Positions 11,915-20,923 of a stretch of 64,000 bases of DNA are shown one piece after another; position 1 is the stretch's first letter; every line of letters begins with the position of its first letter. The notes under the pieces were generated by a model. It was not told where the DNA came from. It did not search any database and saw only the letters and a program-made list of their open reading frames with translations. The DNA lies in contig NZ_JONW01000001.1 in assembly GCF_000712075.1 (NCBI RefSeq), positions 62,001 to 126,000 on the forward strand, in the 5' to 3' direction. Both the position numbers and the translations under genes were made by a program. Origin of the DNA: Caulobacter sp. UNC358MFTsu5.1. GTDB taxonomy: Bacteria; Pseudomonadota; Alphaproteobacteria; Caulobacterales; Caulobacteraceae.

Positions 11915-14900
11915 TCAGGGTTTGAAATCAGGGGCGGGAACGCGGGCGACGGGGATGCCGCCGCGCACCGTGCGCAGTCTTACTAGTTTCACTTCCTCCA
12001 GGGCGTCGCCGGGGGCGCCGTCGCTGATCACCGCCAGGGCGATGGTGTTCTTGCCGTGCGGATCGATGATCCCGTTGGGCAGGACGAAGGTCCGCTGCGG
12101 GCCGACATTGGCGATGAACTGGCCCATGTTCCAACCGTTGACGAAGATCAGCACCCTGTAGCGACCCGGCGAGCGCGGCGTGTTCGGATCGCCGATCGTC
12201 AGGCCCAGGGTGGTGTCCTGGTCCTTGGGCAGGGCCAGGTCGAAGCTGGTGCGGTACCAGGTCGTGCCGGCGTGGGGCTGGGTCGCCGCCATGTCGGCCT
12301 TGGTCCAGGCGGCGTCCGGGAAGCCCGGCAGGTGCCAGCCCATCCGCTCGCCGTACTGGCCGCCGTTGTTGGCGTTGCCGCGCACCGGATCCTGGATGTC
12401 CTCGCCGCCCAGATTGCCCTGGATCTTCCAGGCGATCGGCACGGCGAAGCTGTAGGAGCCGGGACCCGACAGCGAGGCCGAGACCAGGCCGCGGGCCTCC
12501 TTGTGGAAGTCGTCGGCGTCCAGGTCCCAGTTGTGGCCGTTGTTGCGGACCATCACCGAGATCACGTGCTCGCCGGTTCCGCGCAGGTCCTCAGGCAGCT
12601 TGAAGGTGGCGACGCCCGTGGTGATCGGGCGCGGCAGGCCGCCGTCCAGCTCGTGCTGGCCCAGGAACCGGCCGTCCAGCCAGACCTGCAGCATGCCCGC
12701 CCCACCGCCGCCGTAGTGCAGGGTCAGGGTGTCGATGCCAACGTCGGACCCAGCTTTGGCCGTGTAGCGGCCGCGATACCAGACGTCGCCCTGGTGGAAG
12801 CCGTAGGCGCTCATGTCGAGCACCGGTTGCCCCGTGGGACCGCGCACGGTCGAGCCGCTGCGGCGGCCCTCGGCCTTCAGCCACGCGCTGTCGTCGAACT
12901 TGGGATCGGCCTCGGGCGAACCGGGCGCGGTCTTCCAGGTCAGCTGGGTCAGGTCGGGGAGGGCGATCGCCGCCGGACCGGCCAGCGGCTTGTCGGCCAG
13001 CAGGCTGCCCGAGGCGGTGGTCCTGGTCGCGACCTTGGCGCCGTTCCAGCGGATCGCGCTCACGGCCTTGGGCGCGAAGACCTCCAGCGGGCTGTCGGCC
13101 TCGGTGTCGCCGGTCAGGCTCAGCACGCCGCCCTTGATCGCCTCGCCGCGCACCAGGCCTGGACCGCGGATCAGCAGGTCGTCGCGGCGCCAGAAGGTCT
13201 GGCCGGTCTCGGCGTCGGCCAGCAGCAGGGTCAGCGGCGGGCGGCCGCCGCCGGTGATCCGCACGCGGGCCAGGCCCTTGTGTTCATAGGTCAGCTTCAG
13301 GTCGCCCTTGGCGGCGTCGAAGGCCGAAGCCACGTCGCCGTCCAGCACCTCGACCTTGGGGGCGGACGTGTAACGCAGCACCGTCTCGCCCGCCTCGCCG
13401 GCGCGGCCGTAGAGCAGCGCCAGGTCGCCGTCGTTCCATTTCAGGCGCGTCTGGATCTCGGACGTCGAATAGACCAGCCGCTGGCCGCCCAGGTCGTAGG
13501 ACGCCATCAGCAGCTTGCTGTCCTGACCCTTGATCCGCGAGGGGACCACGTACTCGCCGTCGCGGGTCTTCAGCTTGAAGGTGAAGGCCTCGTCGCCCGT
13601 GGCGCTGCTGGGATTGTGGACCACCACATAGAGGTGGCTTCCGGTCTCGGCGTTGACGTTGTGATAGACGCGGACCTTGTCGTTGGACGGGGTCACGGCC
13701 TCGCCCTTGTCCATGCGGGTCAGGTCGGGCACGGCGGCGATGAACTCGCCCATCTGCTTCATGACCCGGGCCTTGTCGCGCAGGCCCCGGGCCTCGTCGA
13801 TCGCCGAGCCGTAGTCGTAGGACGTGAACACCACCGGGGCCGGCAGCCAGCCCCAGCTGGTCCCGCCATAGGTCATGTAGAAGCTCTGCAGCGTCAGGCC
13901 GTTGGCGATGTTCGTGCCGTAGAACACCCGCTGGTAGCCGACGCCGCGATGGATGGCGGTGCAGTCGTAGTCGCCGTTGCTGCCCCAGTAGTCGAACCAG
14001 CCGCCGCCGAACTCGGCCAGGAAGCCGGGGGTGTTGGGGCTGGCCGAGGCGCCGCCCTTGGCCCCGCCGGGACCGTACAGGCCCCAGTCCGGCGCGACGC
14101 CCGGCGACGACGGCGTGGAGTCGACCTTGCAACTGCCGCCCGGATAGCCGTCGAAGGCGTAGAGGTCGTTGGGGCCCTCGACCGTGCCCGGCACGTTCGA
14201 GCCCTTGGGGACCCAGTAGCCGTTGCGGCCCTTGTCGTTGTGGAAGATCGGGACGGTGATGCCGTCGGCCTTGGCCTTGTCGTCCAGCCACTTCATGTAG
14301 CGCTGCTGCGGCGCGCCGACGACGTCCAGCTCATTCTCGATCTGGTGGGCGATGACCGTGCCGCCGCCGGTGGTCAGCTGGTGGCGGGCGATGACGGCGT
14401 TGATCTGGGTCAGCCACTCGTCGGCGGCCGTCAGGTATTCCGGCGCGTCGGTGCGGGCGCGGGCCTGCTGGTTGACCATCCAGCCCGGGAAGCCGCCGCG
14501 CGTCAGCTCGGCGTTCACGTAGGGCCCGGCGCGGGTGATGACGTAGAGGCCTTCCTCCTTCGCCATGGTCAGCACGCGATCCATGTCGCGCACGCCGTTG
14601 AAGTCGTAGACCCCCTGTTTCGGCGAGTGGTAGCCCCAGTCGAAATAGATCGCGACCGTGTTGTAGCCGCTGGCCTTCATCTTCTGGAGGATGTCGCGCC
14701 ACAGGTCGGGGCTGGGCACGCGGAAGGGATGGAACTCGCCGCCCCACGAGTAGATGCGCTGTCCGTCGACCTTCAGCGAGTACTTGTCCCAGGTGATCTG
14801 GTGGGCCCCAATGGCCGGCGAGCCGGGCTTTGCCGCGACGGCGGTCTCGCCGCCCTCCTTCAGCACCGTGAAGTGGCGCACGGTCCCCGACAGTTCGGGC

Positions 14901-15706
14901 AGCTCGGTCTTGGGCGTCCAGGTGCGGAAGCCGTCCTTGCTGTCCGACCACCAATACCGCTTGGACATGTACTCGTCGAAATAGATCCGCCACGCGCCGT
15001 CCGGCGTGCGGGTCAGGGCGGGCCCCTCCAGGAACTTGCCCCAGCCGGCCCAGTCGCCGGTCCCCTTGGCCTGCCACGGCCCGTCCAGCGAGGGGGCGGT
15101 CCACAGCTCGACGAACTTGCTGGTCTCGTTCTTGGCGAAGGCGTTGTAGAGCCCGCCCTCGCGCACCACGAAGGTGTCGATGAAGTTCGGTCCCAGGCCC
15201 GACAGCGGTTTAGGCGCGCTCCAGGTGGCGAGCGAGGCGTCGGCGGCGGTGATCCGGTAGGGCTGGAACTGGCCCTGCTGGCCCGTGGTCGAGACCGAAA
15301 GGATCAGGTTCACCGATCCGTCCTGGTCGACGAACCATTCCGGCGCCCAGCTATTGGTCGCGCCCGGGACCTCGACCTTCACGTCGCGCAGGAAGGTCCA
15401 GTCGGTCAGGTCCTTGCTGCGGGCCAGGCCGATCGTGTCGCCGGCCCAGCCGGTAGTGTAGGCGACGTAGTACCAGCCGTCCGAATGCTTCATCACGCTG
15501 GGATCGCGGATCAACCCCTTGGGCGGGGTGTAGGCCAGCGGCTTCTTCAGGGTGAAGCGCGTCCCGTCCACCGAGTCGTAGACGCTCATGTTCGATTGGC
15601 TGGCGTTGGTGAACGCCGTCATCGTGTAGCGCACGGGCTCGGCGAGCGCCGAGGTCGCCAGCAGGGCGGCCGTCAGTCCGAGAACGGGGAGGAGGGGGCG
15701 AGGCAT
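11915..15706 (-). CDS. Fused GH43-like propeller and GH35 beta-galactosidase, exported
   Basis: A 1263-residue two-enzyme fusion. Residues 1-23 are a signal peptide. Residues ~25-285 are a GH43-type propeller (RDPSV with D68, PNFIDTF, FLEGPALT with E227). Residues ~302-690 are a GH35 barrel with acid/base E459 in HQIENELD and nucleophile E565 in FLAEFGGGWFDYWG. The rest is beta-sandwich and jelly-roll domains. The start at 15706 is chosen because the rhamnose mutarotase stops only 2 nt earlier and a signal peptide follows at once; the frame upstream of it is non-coding in composition. Predicted role: removing galactose and arabinose from rhamnogalacturonan-I side chains. Whether the GH43 module is active is not certain. 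Confidence 0.9.
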   Translation of the reverse strand: MPRPLLPVLGLTAALLATSALAEPVRYTMTAFTNASQSNMSVYDSVDGTRFTLKKPLAYTPPKGLIRDPSVMKHSDGWYYVAYTTGWAGDTIGLARSKDLTDWTFLRDVKVEVPGATNSWAPEWFVDQDGSVNLILSVSTTGQQGQFQPYRITAADASLATWSAPKPLSGLGPNFIDTFVVREGGLYNAFAKNETSKFVELWTAPSLDGPWQAKGTGDWAGWGKFLEGPALTRTPDGAWRIYFDEYMSKRYWWSDSKDGFRTWTPKTELPELSGTVRHFTVLKEGGETAVAAKPGSPAIGAHQITWDKYSLKVDGQRIYSWGGEFHPFRVPSPDLWRDILQKMKASGYNTVAIYFDWGYHSPKQGVYDFNGVRDMDRVLTMAKEEGLYVITRAGPYVNAELTRGGFPGWMVNQQARARTDAPEYLTAADEWLTQINAVIARHQLTTGGGTVIAHQIENELDVVGAPQQRYMKWLDDKAKADGITVPIFHNDKGRNGYWVPKGSNVPGTVEGPNDLYAFDGYPGGSCKVDSTPSSPGVAPDWGLYGPGGAKGGASASPNTPGFLAEFGGGWFDYWGSNGDYDCTAIHRGVGYQRVFYGTNIANGLTLQSFYMTYGGTSWGWLPAPVVFTSYDYGSAIDEARGLRDKARVMKQMGEFIAAVPDLTRMDKGEAVTPSNDKVRVYHNVNAETGSHLYVVVHNPSSATGDEAFTFKLKTRDGEYVVPSRIKGQDSKLLMASYDLGGQRLVYSTSEIQTRLKWNDGDLALLYGRAGEAGETVLRYTSAPKVEVLDGDVASAFDAAKGDLKLTYEHKGLARVRITGGGRPPLTLLLADAETGQTFWRRDDLLIRGPGLVRGEAIKGGVLSLTGDTEADSPLEVFAPKAVSAIRWNGAKVATRTTASGSLLADKPLAGPAAIALPDLTQLTWKTAPGSPEADPKFDDSAWLKAEGRRSGSTVRGPTGQPVLDMSAYGFHQGDVWYRGRYTAKAGSDVGIDTLTLHYGGGGAGMLQVWLDGRFLGQHELDGGLPRPITTGVATFKLPEDLRGTGEHVISVMVRNNGHNWDLDADDFHKEARGLVSASLSGPGSYSFAVPIAWKIQGNLGGEDIQDPVRGNANNGGQYGERMGWHLPGFPDAAWTKADMAATQPHAGTTWYRTSFDLALPKDQDTTLGLTIGDPNTPRSPGRYRVLIFVNGWNMGQFIANVGPQRTFVLPNGIIDPHGKNTIALAVISDGAPGDALEEVKLVRLRTVRGGIPVARVPAPDFKP

Positions 15707-15708
15707 CC

Positions 15709-16038
15709 TCAGCCCTCGAAGTAGAAGACGGGCTTCAGCGGCCATTCCACCGGCTTGTTGTCCGGATGGACCTCCATCAGGTCGGCCATGTAGTCCCACC
15801 AGCGCTTCATCACCGGCTGCAGCGGCAGGGCGTCCTTCTTGTTGTCGGGGCGCAGGCGCAGCACGGCGAAGAGGCTCATGGTCCCTTCGTCCAGGAAGAT
15901 CGAATAGTCGTGGATGCCCGCCTCGCGCAGGGCGGCGGCCAGGTCGGGCCACAGTTCGTCGTGACGGCGCTCGTATTCGGCGGCGACGCCGGGCTTGAGC
16001 TGCATGCGGAAGGCGAGGGGCCGGTCCTGGTTGCTCAT
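15709..16038 (-). CDS. rhaM: L-rhamnose mutarotase
   Basis: A 109-residue cytoplasmic protein of the RhaM/YiiL family, which interconverts alpha and beta anomers of L-rhamnose. Visible family blocks are FRMQLKPG near the start, YERRHDELWPDL, HDYSIFLDE and KRWWDYMADLME. The ATG at 16038 has GGGAGGA upstream. It sits in the leftward operon between the lactonase (34 bp before) and the GH43-GH35 fusion (2 bp after). That location among rhamnose oxidation genes supports the assignment. Confidence 0.93.
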   Translation of the reverse strand: MSNQDRPLAFRMQLKPGVAAEYERRHDELWPDLAAALREAGIHDYSIFLDEGTMSLFAVLRLRPDNKKDALPLQPVMKRWWDYMADLMEVHPDNKPVEWPLKPVFYFEG

Positions 16039-16072
16039 CGTGTCCTCCCGTTTCTTGTCTTGTCGTTCGCGT

Positions 16073-16990
16073 TCAGGTCGTTGGCGGCGGCAGGCGGTAG
16101 ATCCGGCTGGCCGTCCCGCCGAACAGCAGGGCCCGCTCGGCCTCGCCGAAGCCGGCGGTGATCGCGTCATAGGCCTCGTAGAAGCCGCCGAACGACCCGT
16201 GCACCTTCTCGACCGGGAAGTTGCTGGCGAACATGCAGCGGTTGGGGCCGAAGGTCTCGATCACCCGCAGCACGAAGGGCCGCAGGCTGTCGGTCGTCCA
16301 GGTCCGGTCGATCATGGCCAGGCCCGAGATCTTGCAGCTGACGTTCGGCCGCTGGGCCAGCAGGGCCAGGCGGTCGCGCCAGGTCGCCAGGCCGGCGTCG
16401 TCGCGGTCGGTGGGCATGCCGGCGTGGTTGACGATCACCGGGATGTCGGGATGGGCGGCGGCCAGCTCGGCGGCGGCCGCCATCTGCGAGGGATAGAGCT
16501 GCAGGTCGAACGACAGGCCGTACCTGGCCAGCAGGGCGTAGCCCTTGCGCCACTGGTCGTTCAGCAGCAGGTCGGTCGGGCCGTAGGTCTTGGCCGGGTC
16601 CTTGTGCCAGTTGACGATCTGGCGCACGCCCCGGACGTTGGTCCGCGACGCCTGGGCTTCGAGCAGAGGCTCGACGCCCGGATCGTCAAGGTTGGCCCCG
16701 CAGACGATCCCGCCGATCACGCCGCGCGTGTCGGCCAGGCCCTGCAGCCAGTCGGTCTCCGACAGCTGGTCCTTGGGCGGCAGGCCGCATTCGACGTGGA
16801 CGGTCTGGACGACGTTCCAGCCGGCGGTGTCGGCCAGGTAGTCGTCCAACCCGTAGGATTTGTAGGCGATCGGCGACATGTCGCCGGCCGGATTGTTCGG
16901 CAGCGGGGTGTCCTGGAGCCAGCTGTAGTAGTGCCGCTCCAGGTCCCACAGGTGCATGTGCGGGTCGATGATCGGGCCGAGATAGGTCAT
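16073..16990 (-). CDS. Amidohydrolase-family L-rhamnono-lactonase (probable)
   Basis: A 305-residue TIM-barrel hydrolase of the Amidohydrolase_2/COG3618 type, predicted to open L-rhamnono-lactone to L-rhamnonate. The metal-binding HxH is in IIDPHMHLWDL near the N-terminus, followed by VHVECGLPP, IVNHAGMP and MFASNFPVEK near the C-terminus. The last block has Asn where some family members have Asp (GSDWPV), a variant also common in this family. It lies 14 bp after the SDR gene in the rhamnose operon. The lactonase reaction is assigned from family plus context; a fuconolactone-like substrate cannot be excluded. Confidence 0.85.
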   Translation of the reverse strand: MTYLGPIIDPHMHLWDLERHYYSWLQDTPLPNNPAGDMSPIAYKSYGLDDYLADTAGWNVVQTVHVECGLPPKDQLSETDWLQGLADTRGVIGGIVCGANLDDPGVEPLLEAQASRTNVRGVRQIVNWHKDPAKTYGPTDLLLNDQWRKGYALLARYGLSFDLQLYPSQMAAAAELAAAHPDIPVIVNHAGMPTDRDDAGLATWRDRLALLAQRPNVSCKISGLAMIDRTWTTDSLRPFVLRVIETFGPNRCMFASNFPVEKVHGSFGGFYEAYDAITAGFGEAERALLFGGTASRIYRLPPPTT

Positions 16991-17004
16991 CGCTCCGCTC
17001 TTTC

Positions 17005-17772
17005 CTAGAAGGTCGTGCGGCCGCCGGAGGTGTCGAAGGTCGAGGCGGTGGTAAAGCTGCACTCCTCGCTGGCCATGAAGCAGACCATGGCCGCGCTCTC
17101 GTGGACTTCGCCCAGGCGGCCCATCGGGATCTTGCCCTTCATGTACTCGACCTGGCTCTGGGGCAGCTGCTCCAGGATCGGGCTCTCGAAGGTGGCCGGG
17201 GTCAGGCTGTTGGCGATCACGCCCTTGGTGGCCAGCTCCTTGCCCAGCGACTTGGTCAGGCCGATCACCGCCGCCTTCGACGCCGAATAGGCGCCGGCGT
17301 TGGGGTTGCCTTCCTTGCCCGCCACCGAGGCGACGTTGACGATGCGGCCGTAGCCCTGGGCGATCATGAACGGCGCCAGGGCCTTGCAGCAGTAGAAGAC
17401 GCCGTTGACGTTGATGTCGAAGACGCGCTTCCAGCTGTCGGTCGGATACTCGTACACGGTGGCCGTGGCCCCGGTGATGCCGGCCGAGGCGACCAGGATG
17501 TCGACGCGGCCCAGGGCCGCATTGGCGGCCTGGCCGGCGGCCAGGACGGCCGCTTCGTCCGAGACGTCCAGGGCGACGGTGTGCTTGGCGCCCACCTCGG
17601 CGGCGGCGGCCTTCAGGCCCTCGGCGTCCACGTCCCACAGCGAGACCTGGCCGCCCTCGGCGACGATGCGCGCGGCCACGGCCTTGCCCAGGCCCGAGGC
17701 GCCGCCCGTGATCACCGCGACGCGGCCGGCGAAGCGATTCGGATAGACCTTGGGGGAGGAGACGGTGCTCAC
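17005..17772 (-). CDS. SDR oxidoreductase, probable 2-keto-3-deoxy-L-rhamnonate 4-dehydrogenase
   Basis: A 255-residue short-chain dehydrogenase with the cofactor motif TGGASGLGKA and the catalytic Tyr-Lys pair in AYSASKAAV. The GTG start overlaps the stop of the upstream FAH-family gene (GTGA, 17769-17772), so the two are translationally coupled. Coupling to a diketo-acid hydrolase and to rhamnonate dehydratase points to oxidation of 2-keto-3-deoxy-L-rhamnonate to the 2,4-diketo acid (the LRA5 step of the Sphingomonas pathway). Rhamnose 1-dehydrogenase is better assigned to the SDR at 20924-21685. The substrate is inferred from context. Confidence 0.85.
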   Translation of the reverse strand: MSTVSSPKVYPNRFAGRVAVITGGASGLGKAVAARIVAEGGQVSLWDVDAEGLKAAAAEVGAKHTVALDVSDEAAVLAAGQAANAALGRVDILVASAGITGATATVYEYPTDSWKRVFDINVNGVFYCCKALAPFMIAQGYGRIVNVASVAGKEGNPNAGAYSASKAAVIGLTKSLGKELATKGVIANSLTPATFESPILEQLPQSQVEYMKGKIPMGRLGEVHESAAMVCFMASEECSFTTASTFDTSGGRTTF

Positions 17773-18632
17773 GCGACGCCTTCCTTGGACCAGGCCACGA
17801 CGATCTGGCGCTGCTCGCCCAGCTTCTCGATGCCCAGGCGGATCTCGTCGCCGGCTTTGAGATAGACGGGCTCGGGCTTCTGGCCCATGCCGACGCCCGG
17901 AGGCGTGCCGGTGGTGATCAGGTCGCCCGGCTCCAGCGTCATGAACTCGCTGATGTACGAGACCAGCTTGCTGATCGGGAAGATCATGGTCTTGGACGAG
18001 CCGTCCTGCTTGCGCTGGCCGTTGACGTCCAGCCACATGCCGAGGTTCTGCGGGTCGCCCACCTCGTCCGAGGTGACCATCCACGGGCCGACCGGGCCGA
18101 AGGTGTCGCAACCCTTGCCCTTGTCCCAGGTGCCGCCGCGCTCGATCTGGAAGGCGCGCTCGGAGACGTCGTTGATCAGCACGTAGCCGGCGACGTGGTC
18201 CAGGGCCTCGGCCTCGGAGACGTACGAAGCGCGCGAACCCATCACGACGCCCAGCTCGACTTCCCAGTCGGTCTTCAGCGAGCCCTTGGGGATCATCACC
18301 GGGTCGTTCGGGCCGGTCAGGCAGCTGACGGCCTTGGTGAACAGCACCGGCTCCTCGGGGATCGGCAGGTTCGACTCGGCGGCGTGGTCGGCGAAGTTCA
18401 GGCCCACGGCGATGAACTTGGAGACGCCCTTGACCGGCACGCCGTAGCGGGGCGAGCCCTCGACCAGCGGCAGCGACTTGGGATCGATCGCGGCCAGCTT
18501 CTTCAGGCTGGCGGGCGACAGCTCGGCGCCGGTGATGTCGGCGACGACGCCGGACAGGTCGCGGATCTGGCCGTCGGCGTCGAGGAGGCCGGGCTTTTCG
18601 GCGCCGCGGGGGCCGTAACGAAGCAGTTTCAT
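17769..18632 (-). CDS. FAH-family hydrolase, probable 2,4-diketo-3-deoxy-L-rhamnonate hydrolase
   Basis: A 287-residue fumarylacetoacetate-hydrolase-family enzyme. The N-terminal ~70 residues form the small domain (MKLLRYGPRGAEKPGLLD). The catalytic domain carries FIAVGLNFADHAAE, the metal-ligand stretch DWEVELGVVMG and GDLITTGTPPGVGMG. In the LRA5/LRA6 rhamnose route this family splits 2,4-diketo-3-deoxy-L-rhamnonate into pyruvate and L-lactate. It starts 21 bp after the rhamnonate dehydratase stop and overlaps the SDR by 4 nt. An FMN L-lactate dehydrogenase in the divergent arm would consume the lactate, supporting this role. Confidence 0.88.
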   Translation of the reverse strand: MKLLRYGPRGAEKPGLLDADGQIRDLSGVVADITGAELSPASLKKLAAIDPKSLPLVEGSPRYGVPVKGVSKFIAVGLNFADHAAESNLPIPEEPVLFTKAVSCLTGPNDPVMIPKGSLKTDWEVELGVVMGSRASYVSEAEALDHVAGYVLINDVSERAFQIERGGTWDKGKGCDTFGPVGPWMVTSDEVGDPQNLGMWLDVNGQRKQDGSSKTMIFPISKLVSYISEFMTLEPGDLITTGTPPGVGMGQKPEPVYLKAGDEIRLGIEKLGEQRQIVVAWSKEGVA

Positions 18633-18653
18633 GGGTCTACGCTTTCGAGGAGA

Positions 18654-19832
18654 TCAGCGGGCGTAAGGCCGGTGCAGACCGACCTCGCGATTGAGTTCGA
18701 CGCCGAAGCCGGGGGCGTCGGAGAGTTTCAGCTTGCCGTTCACCGGCACGGGCTCGCCGATCAGCTGCGGGTGGAACATCGGCACCACCTCGTCGGCCTT
18801 CGGGGCCATCATCAGGAATTCGGCGAACGGGCTGTTATGGCGGGTGACCACGAAGTGGTAGCTGTAGACGCTCGAGCCGTGCGGGATGCACAGCACGCCG
18901 CGGCTGTCGGCCAGGTTCGAGATCTTCACCAGCTCGGTCATGCCGCCGCACCAGCCGACGTCGGGCTGGATGATGTCGCAGCACTCCATCTCCAGCAGCA
19001 TGCGGAAGCCCCAGCGGGTGGCCTCGTGCTCGCCGGTGGTGACCAGCATGCCCTTGGGGGCGTTCTTCTTCAGGTCGCGATAGCCCCAGTAGTCGTCGGG
19101 GCTGAGCGCTTCCTCGATCCACTTCAGGCCGTACTCGTGGGCCTTGTGGGCCAGCTTGGTGGCGTAGTTCAGGTCCAGCGCCATCCAGCAGTCGAACATC
19201 AGCCAGAAGTCCTCGCCGCAGCGCTCGCGCATCGTGGCCAGTTCTTCGAGGTTCTTGCGCAGGCCTTCCTCGCCCTCGGCCGGGCCGTGGTGCAGGGGCA
19301 TCTTGCCGCCGATGAAGCCCATCTTCTTGGCCAGGTCCGGACGCGCGCCCGTGGCGTAGAAGGTCAGCTCGTCGCGGACCTTGCCGCCCAGCAGGTGGTA
19401 GACGGGCTCCTGGCGCAGCTTGCCCAGCAGGTCCCACAGCGCCAGGTCGACGCCCGACAGGGCGTTCACGACCAGGCCCTTGCGGCCGTAGTACTGGGTC
19501 GAGAAATACATCTGGTCCCAGATCTTCTCGACCTCGGTCGGGTCGCGGCCTTCCAGGAAGCGGGCCAGGTGCTTCTCGACGATGTAGGCGGCCGGCTCGC
19601 CGCCGGTGGTCACCGCGAAGCCGACCGTGCCGTCGGCGGCCTCGATCTCGACGACCAGCGTGCCCAGCACGTTGATGCCGAAGCTCTGGCGGCTCTGGCG
19701 GTATTCCGGATAGCGCGACATCGGGGTGGCGATGTGGTCGTCGATCCAGTGGCCTTCGCCCTGATCGTGATAGTCGGCCCCGCCGCCACGCACGACATAG
19801 GCCCGAACTTGCCGGATGAGGGGAAACGGCAT
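18654..19832 (-). CDS. rhmD: L-rhamnonate dehydratase (enolase superfamily)
   Basis: A 392-residue cytoplasmic enzyme that dehydrates L-rhamnonate to 2-keto-3-deoxy-L-rhamnonate. The substrate-loop histidine is in [14 protein letters not shown] near residue 30. Mg ligands lie in [20 protein letters not shown] and [10 protein letters not shown], and the catalytic histidine is in [11 protein letters not shown]. It is the first gene of the long leftward operon that continues to the transporter at 9010. Its upstream region, shared with the IclR gene, holds a perfect 15-bp inverted repeat. Specificity is supported by closeness to E. coli RhmD-type motifs and by every neighbour. Confidence 0.95.
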   Translation of the reverse strand: MPFPLIRQVRAYVVRGGGADYHDQGEGHWIDDHIATPMSRYPEYRQSRQSFGINVLGTLVVEIEAADGTVGFAVTTGGEPAAYIVEKHLARFLEGRDPTEVEKIWDQMYFSTQYYGRKGLVVNALSGVDLALWDLLGKLRQEPVYHLLGGKVRDELTFYATGARPDLAKKMGFIGGKMPLHHGPAEGEEGLRKNLEELATMRERCGEDFWLMFDCWMALDLNYATKLAHKAHEYGLKWIEEALSPDDYWGYRDLKKNAPKGMLVTTGEHEATRWGFRMLLEMECCDIIQPDVGWCGGMTELVKISNLADSRGVLCIPHGSSVYSYHFVVTRHNSPFAEFLMMAPKADEVVPMFHPQLIGEPVPVNGKLKLSDAPGFGVELNREVGLHRPYAR

Positions 19833-19856
19833 GGGAAAAACCAGCTCCAGCCCACA

Positions 19857-19889
19857 CTTCCTAAGAGGAAGCGATCTACTTAAAGGAAG
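19857..19889. promoter_or_regulatory. Palindrome and imperfect copy upstream of rhmD
   Basis: CTTCCTAAGAGGAAG (19857-19871) is a perfect 6-bp inverted repeat with a 3-nt centre, 25 bp upstream of the rhmD start. TCTACTTAAAGGAAG at 19875-19889 matches it at 10 of 15 positions, 18 bp further upstream. It differs from the TNCCATAWWATGRRA pairs elsewhere, so it may bind another regulator or the same protein weakly. Confidence 0.45.
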
Positions 19890-20035
19890 AGAAGGGCGTA
19901 TCGTGAGGCTAAGGCCTTCGACATGCTTGGCGAAACCTTGAGCGGCCGCGCCTACCTCCCCGGAGACGTCCTATGACACGGTGGCGCGCGCCGACTTTTG
20001 GTGACCGGATCGTCGCCTTCGCCGCTTGCGCTAGG

Positions 20036-20070
20036 TACCATATTATGAGAGAGAGTGCTACAAAATGAAA
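20036..20070. promoter_or_regulatory. Tandem operator pair at the IclR gene start
   Basis: TACCATATTATGAGA (20036-20050) and TGCTACAAAATGAAA (20056-20070) match the window consensus TNCCATAWWATGRRA at 15 and 13 of 15 positions, with starts exactly 20 bp apart. The second overlaps the ATG of the IclR gene at 20065. The arrangement suggests autoregulation. Confidence 0.7.
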
Positions 20071-20895
20071 CGTGACGCGTCAAGGGGAGCCGAACCGGTG
20101 GCCAAGGATGATAGTGCGAACGGCAAGGCGCCCAGCGGCAGCCAGACGCTCTTCCGGGGCCTGGACCTGCTGGACGTGGTCGCGGACTCCGGCACCATCG
20201 GCCTGCCCGCCCTGGCCCAGCGCCTGGGCCTGACCCGCAGCACGACTCACCGCCTGGCCACGGCCCTGGTCGAGCGCCGCCTGCTGGCCCAGACCCCGCG
20301 CGAAGGCTACAGCCTGGGCTCCAAGCTGCTGGAGCTGGGCTACCTGGCCGGCCAGCAGATGGACCTGCCCCGCGTGGCCCGTCCGTATCTGGAAAAGCTG
20401 TGGGACGAGCTGGAGGACACGGTCCACCTGGGCGTCCTGGAAGACGACCGCGCCCACTACCTGGACAAGCTGACCGGCCGCCGCCGGATCAACATCTCCT
20501 CGCGCGTGGGCGATCGCCAGCCGATCCGCTCGACGGGCCTGGGCAAGGCCCTGGTGCTGGACGACACCGAGGAGCGCTGGCGCGAGCTCTATCGCAAGGA
20601 AGGCCCGCGCTCGGCGCACGGTCCCGACGAAGAGCAGTGGATCGCCTGGATGCGCGACTACGCCAAGAAGGGCGTGGCCTTCGACCTCGAGGAGAACGAG
20701 GACCGCATCCGCTGCGTCGCCGCCCCGATCCGCGGCCCCAGCGGCGCCATCGTCGCGGCCATCAGCGTCTCCGGCGCGGCCCAGTACATGGACGACGCGC
20801 GCATGAAGGACCTGACCACGACGGTGCGCGACTGCGCCAACGCCATCGGCGTCGAGCTGGGATGGAACGAGAAGAGGACGCCCGCCAAGCGGTAG
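20065..20895 (+). CDS. IclR-family transcriptional regulator of the rhamnose/pectin genes
   Basis: A 276-residue regulator. An unstructured ~25-residue N-terminus is followed by the IclR winged helix-turn-helix (FRGLDLLDVVADSG, GLPALAQRLGLTRSTTHRL, residues ~29-75). The C-terminal effector-binding domain contains HYLDKLTGRRRINISSRVG, STGLGKALV and IRCVAAPIRGPSGAIVAAIS. IclR proteins bind short AT-centred palindromes and often repress until a catabolic intermediate binds. It is the only classical one-component regulator in the window. It is divergent from rhmD and starts an operon with rhamnose dehydrogenase. It has the palindrome pair at its own start, so it is the obvious candidate for the five-promoter regulon. 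The effector is unknown. Confidence 0.92.
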   Translation: MKRDASRGAEPVAKDDSANGKAPSGSQTLFRGLDLLDVVADSGTIGLPALAQRLGLTRSTTHRLATALVERRLLAQTPREGYSLGSKLLELGYLAGQQMDLPRVARPYLEKLWDELEDTVHLGVLEDDRAHYLDKLTGRRRINISSRVGDRQPIRSTGLGKALVLDDTEERWRELYRKEGPRSAHGPDEEQWIAWMRDYAKKGVAFDLEENEDRIRCVAAPIRGPSGAIVAAISVSGAAQYMDDARMKDLTTTVRDCANAIGVELGWNEKRTPAKR

Positions 20896-20923
20896 GTCGT
20901 CCGTAGAGTTCAGTGGAGGAACG

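Noticed and set aside
12056..15724. A 1222-codon open frame on the plus strand opposite the GH43-GH35 gene
   Set aside because: It is a shadow of high-GC codon use: rich in Val, Leu, Gly, Ala, Arg and Asp with no motif or signal, while the opposite frame has clear catalytic motifs.
15707..15952. N-terminal extension of the GH43-GH35 fusion by 82 codons
   Set aside because: The extension overlaps rhaM, lacks a signal peptide and has shadow-frame composition, whereas ATG 15706 is followed directly by a signal peptide.
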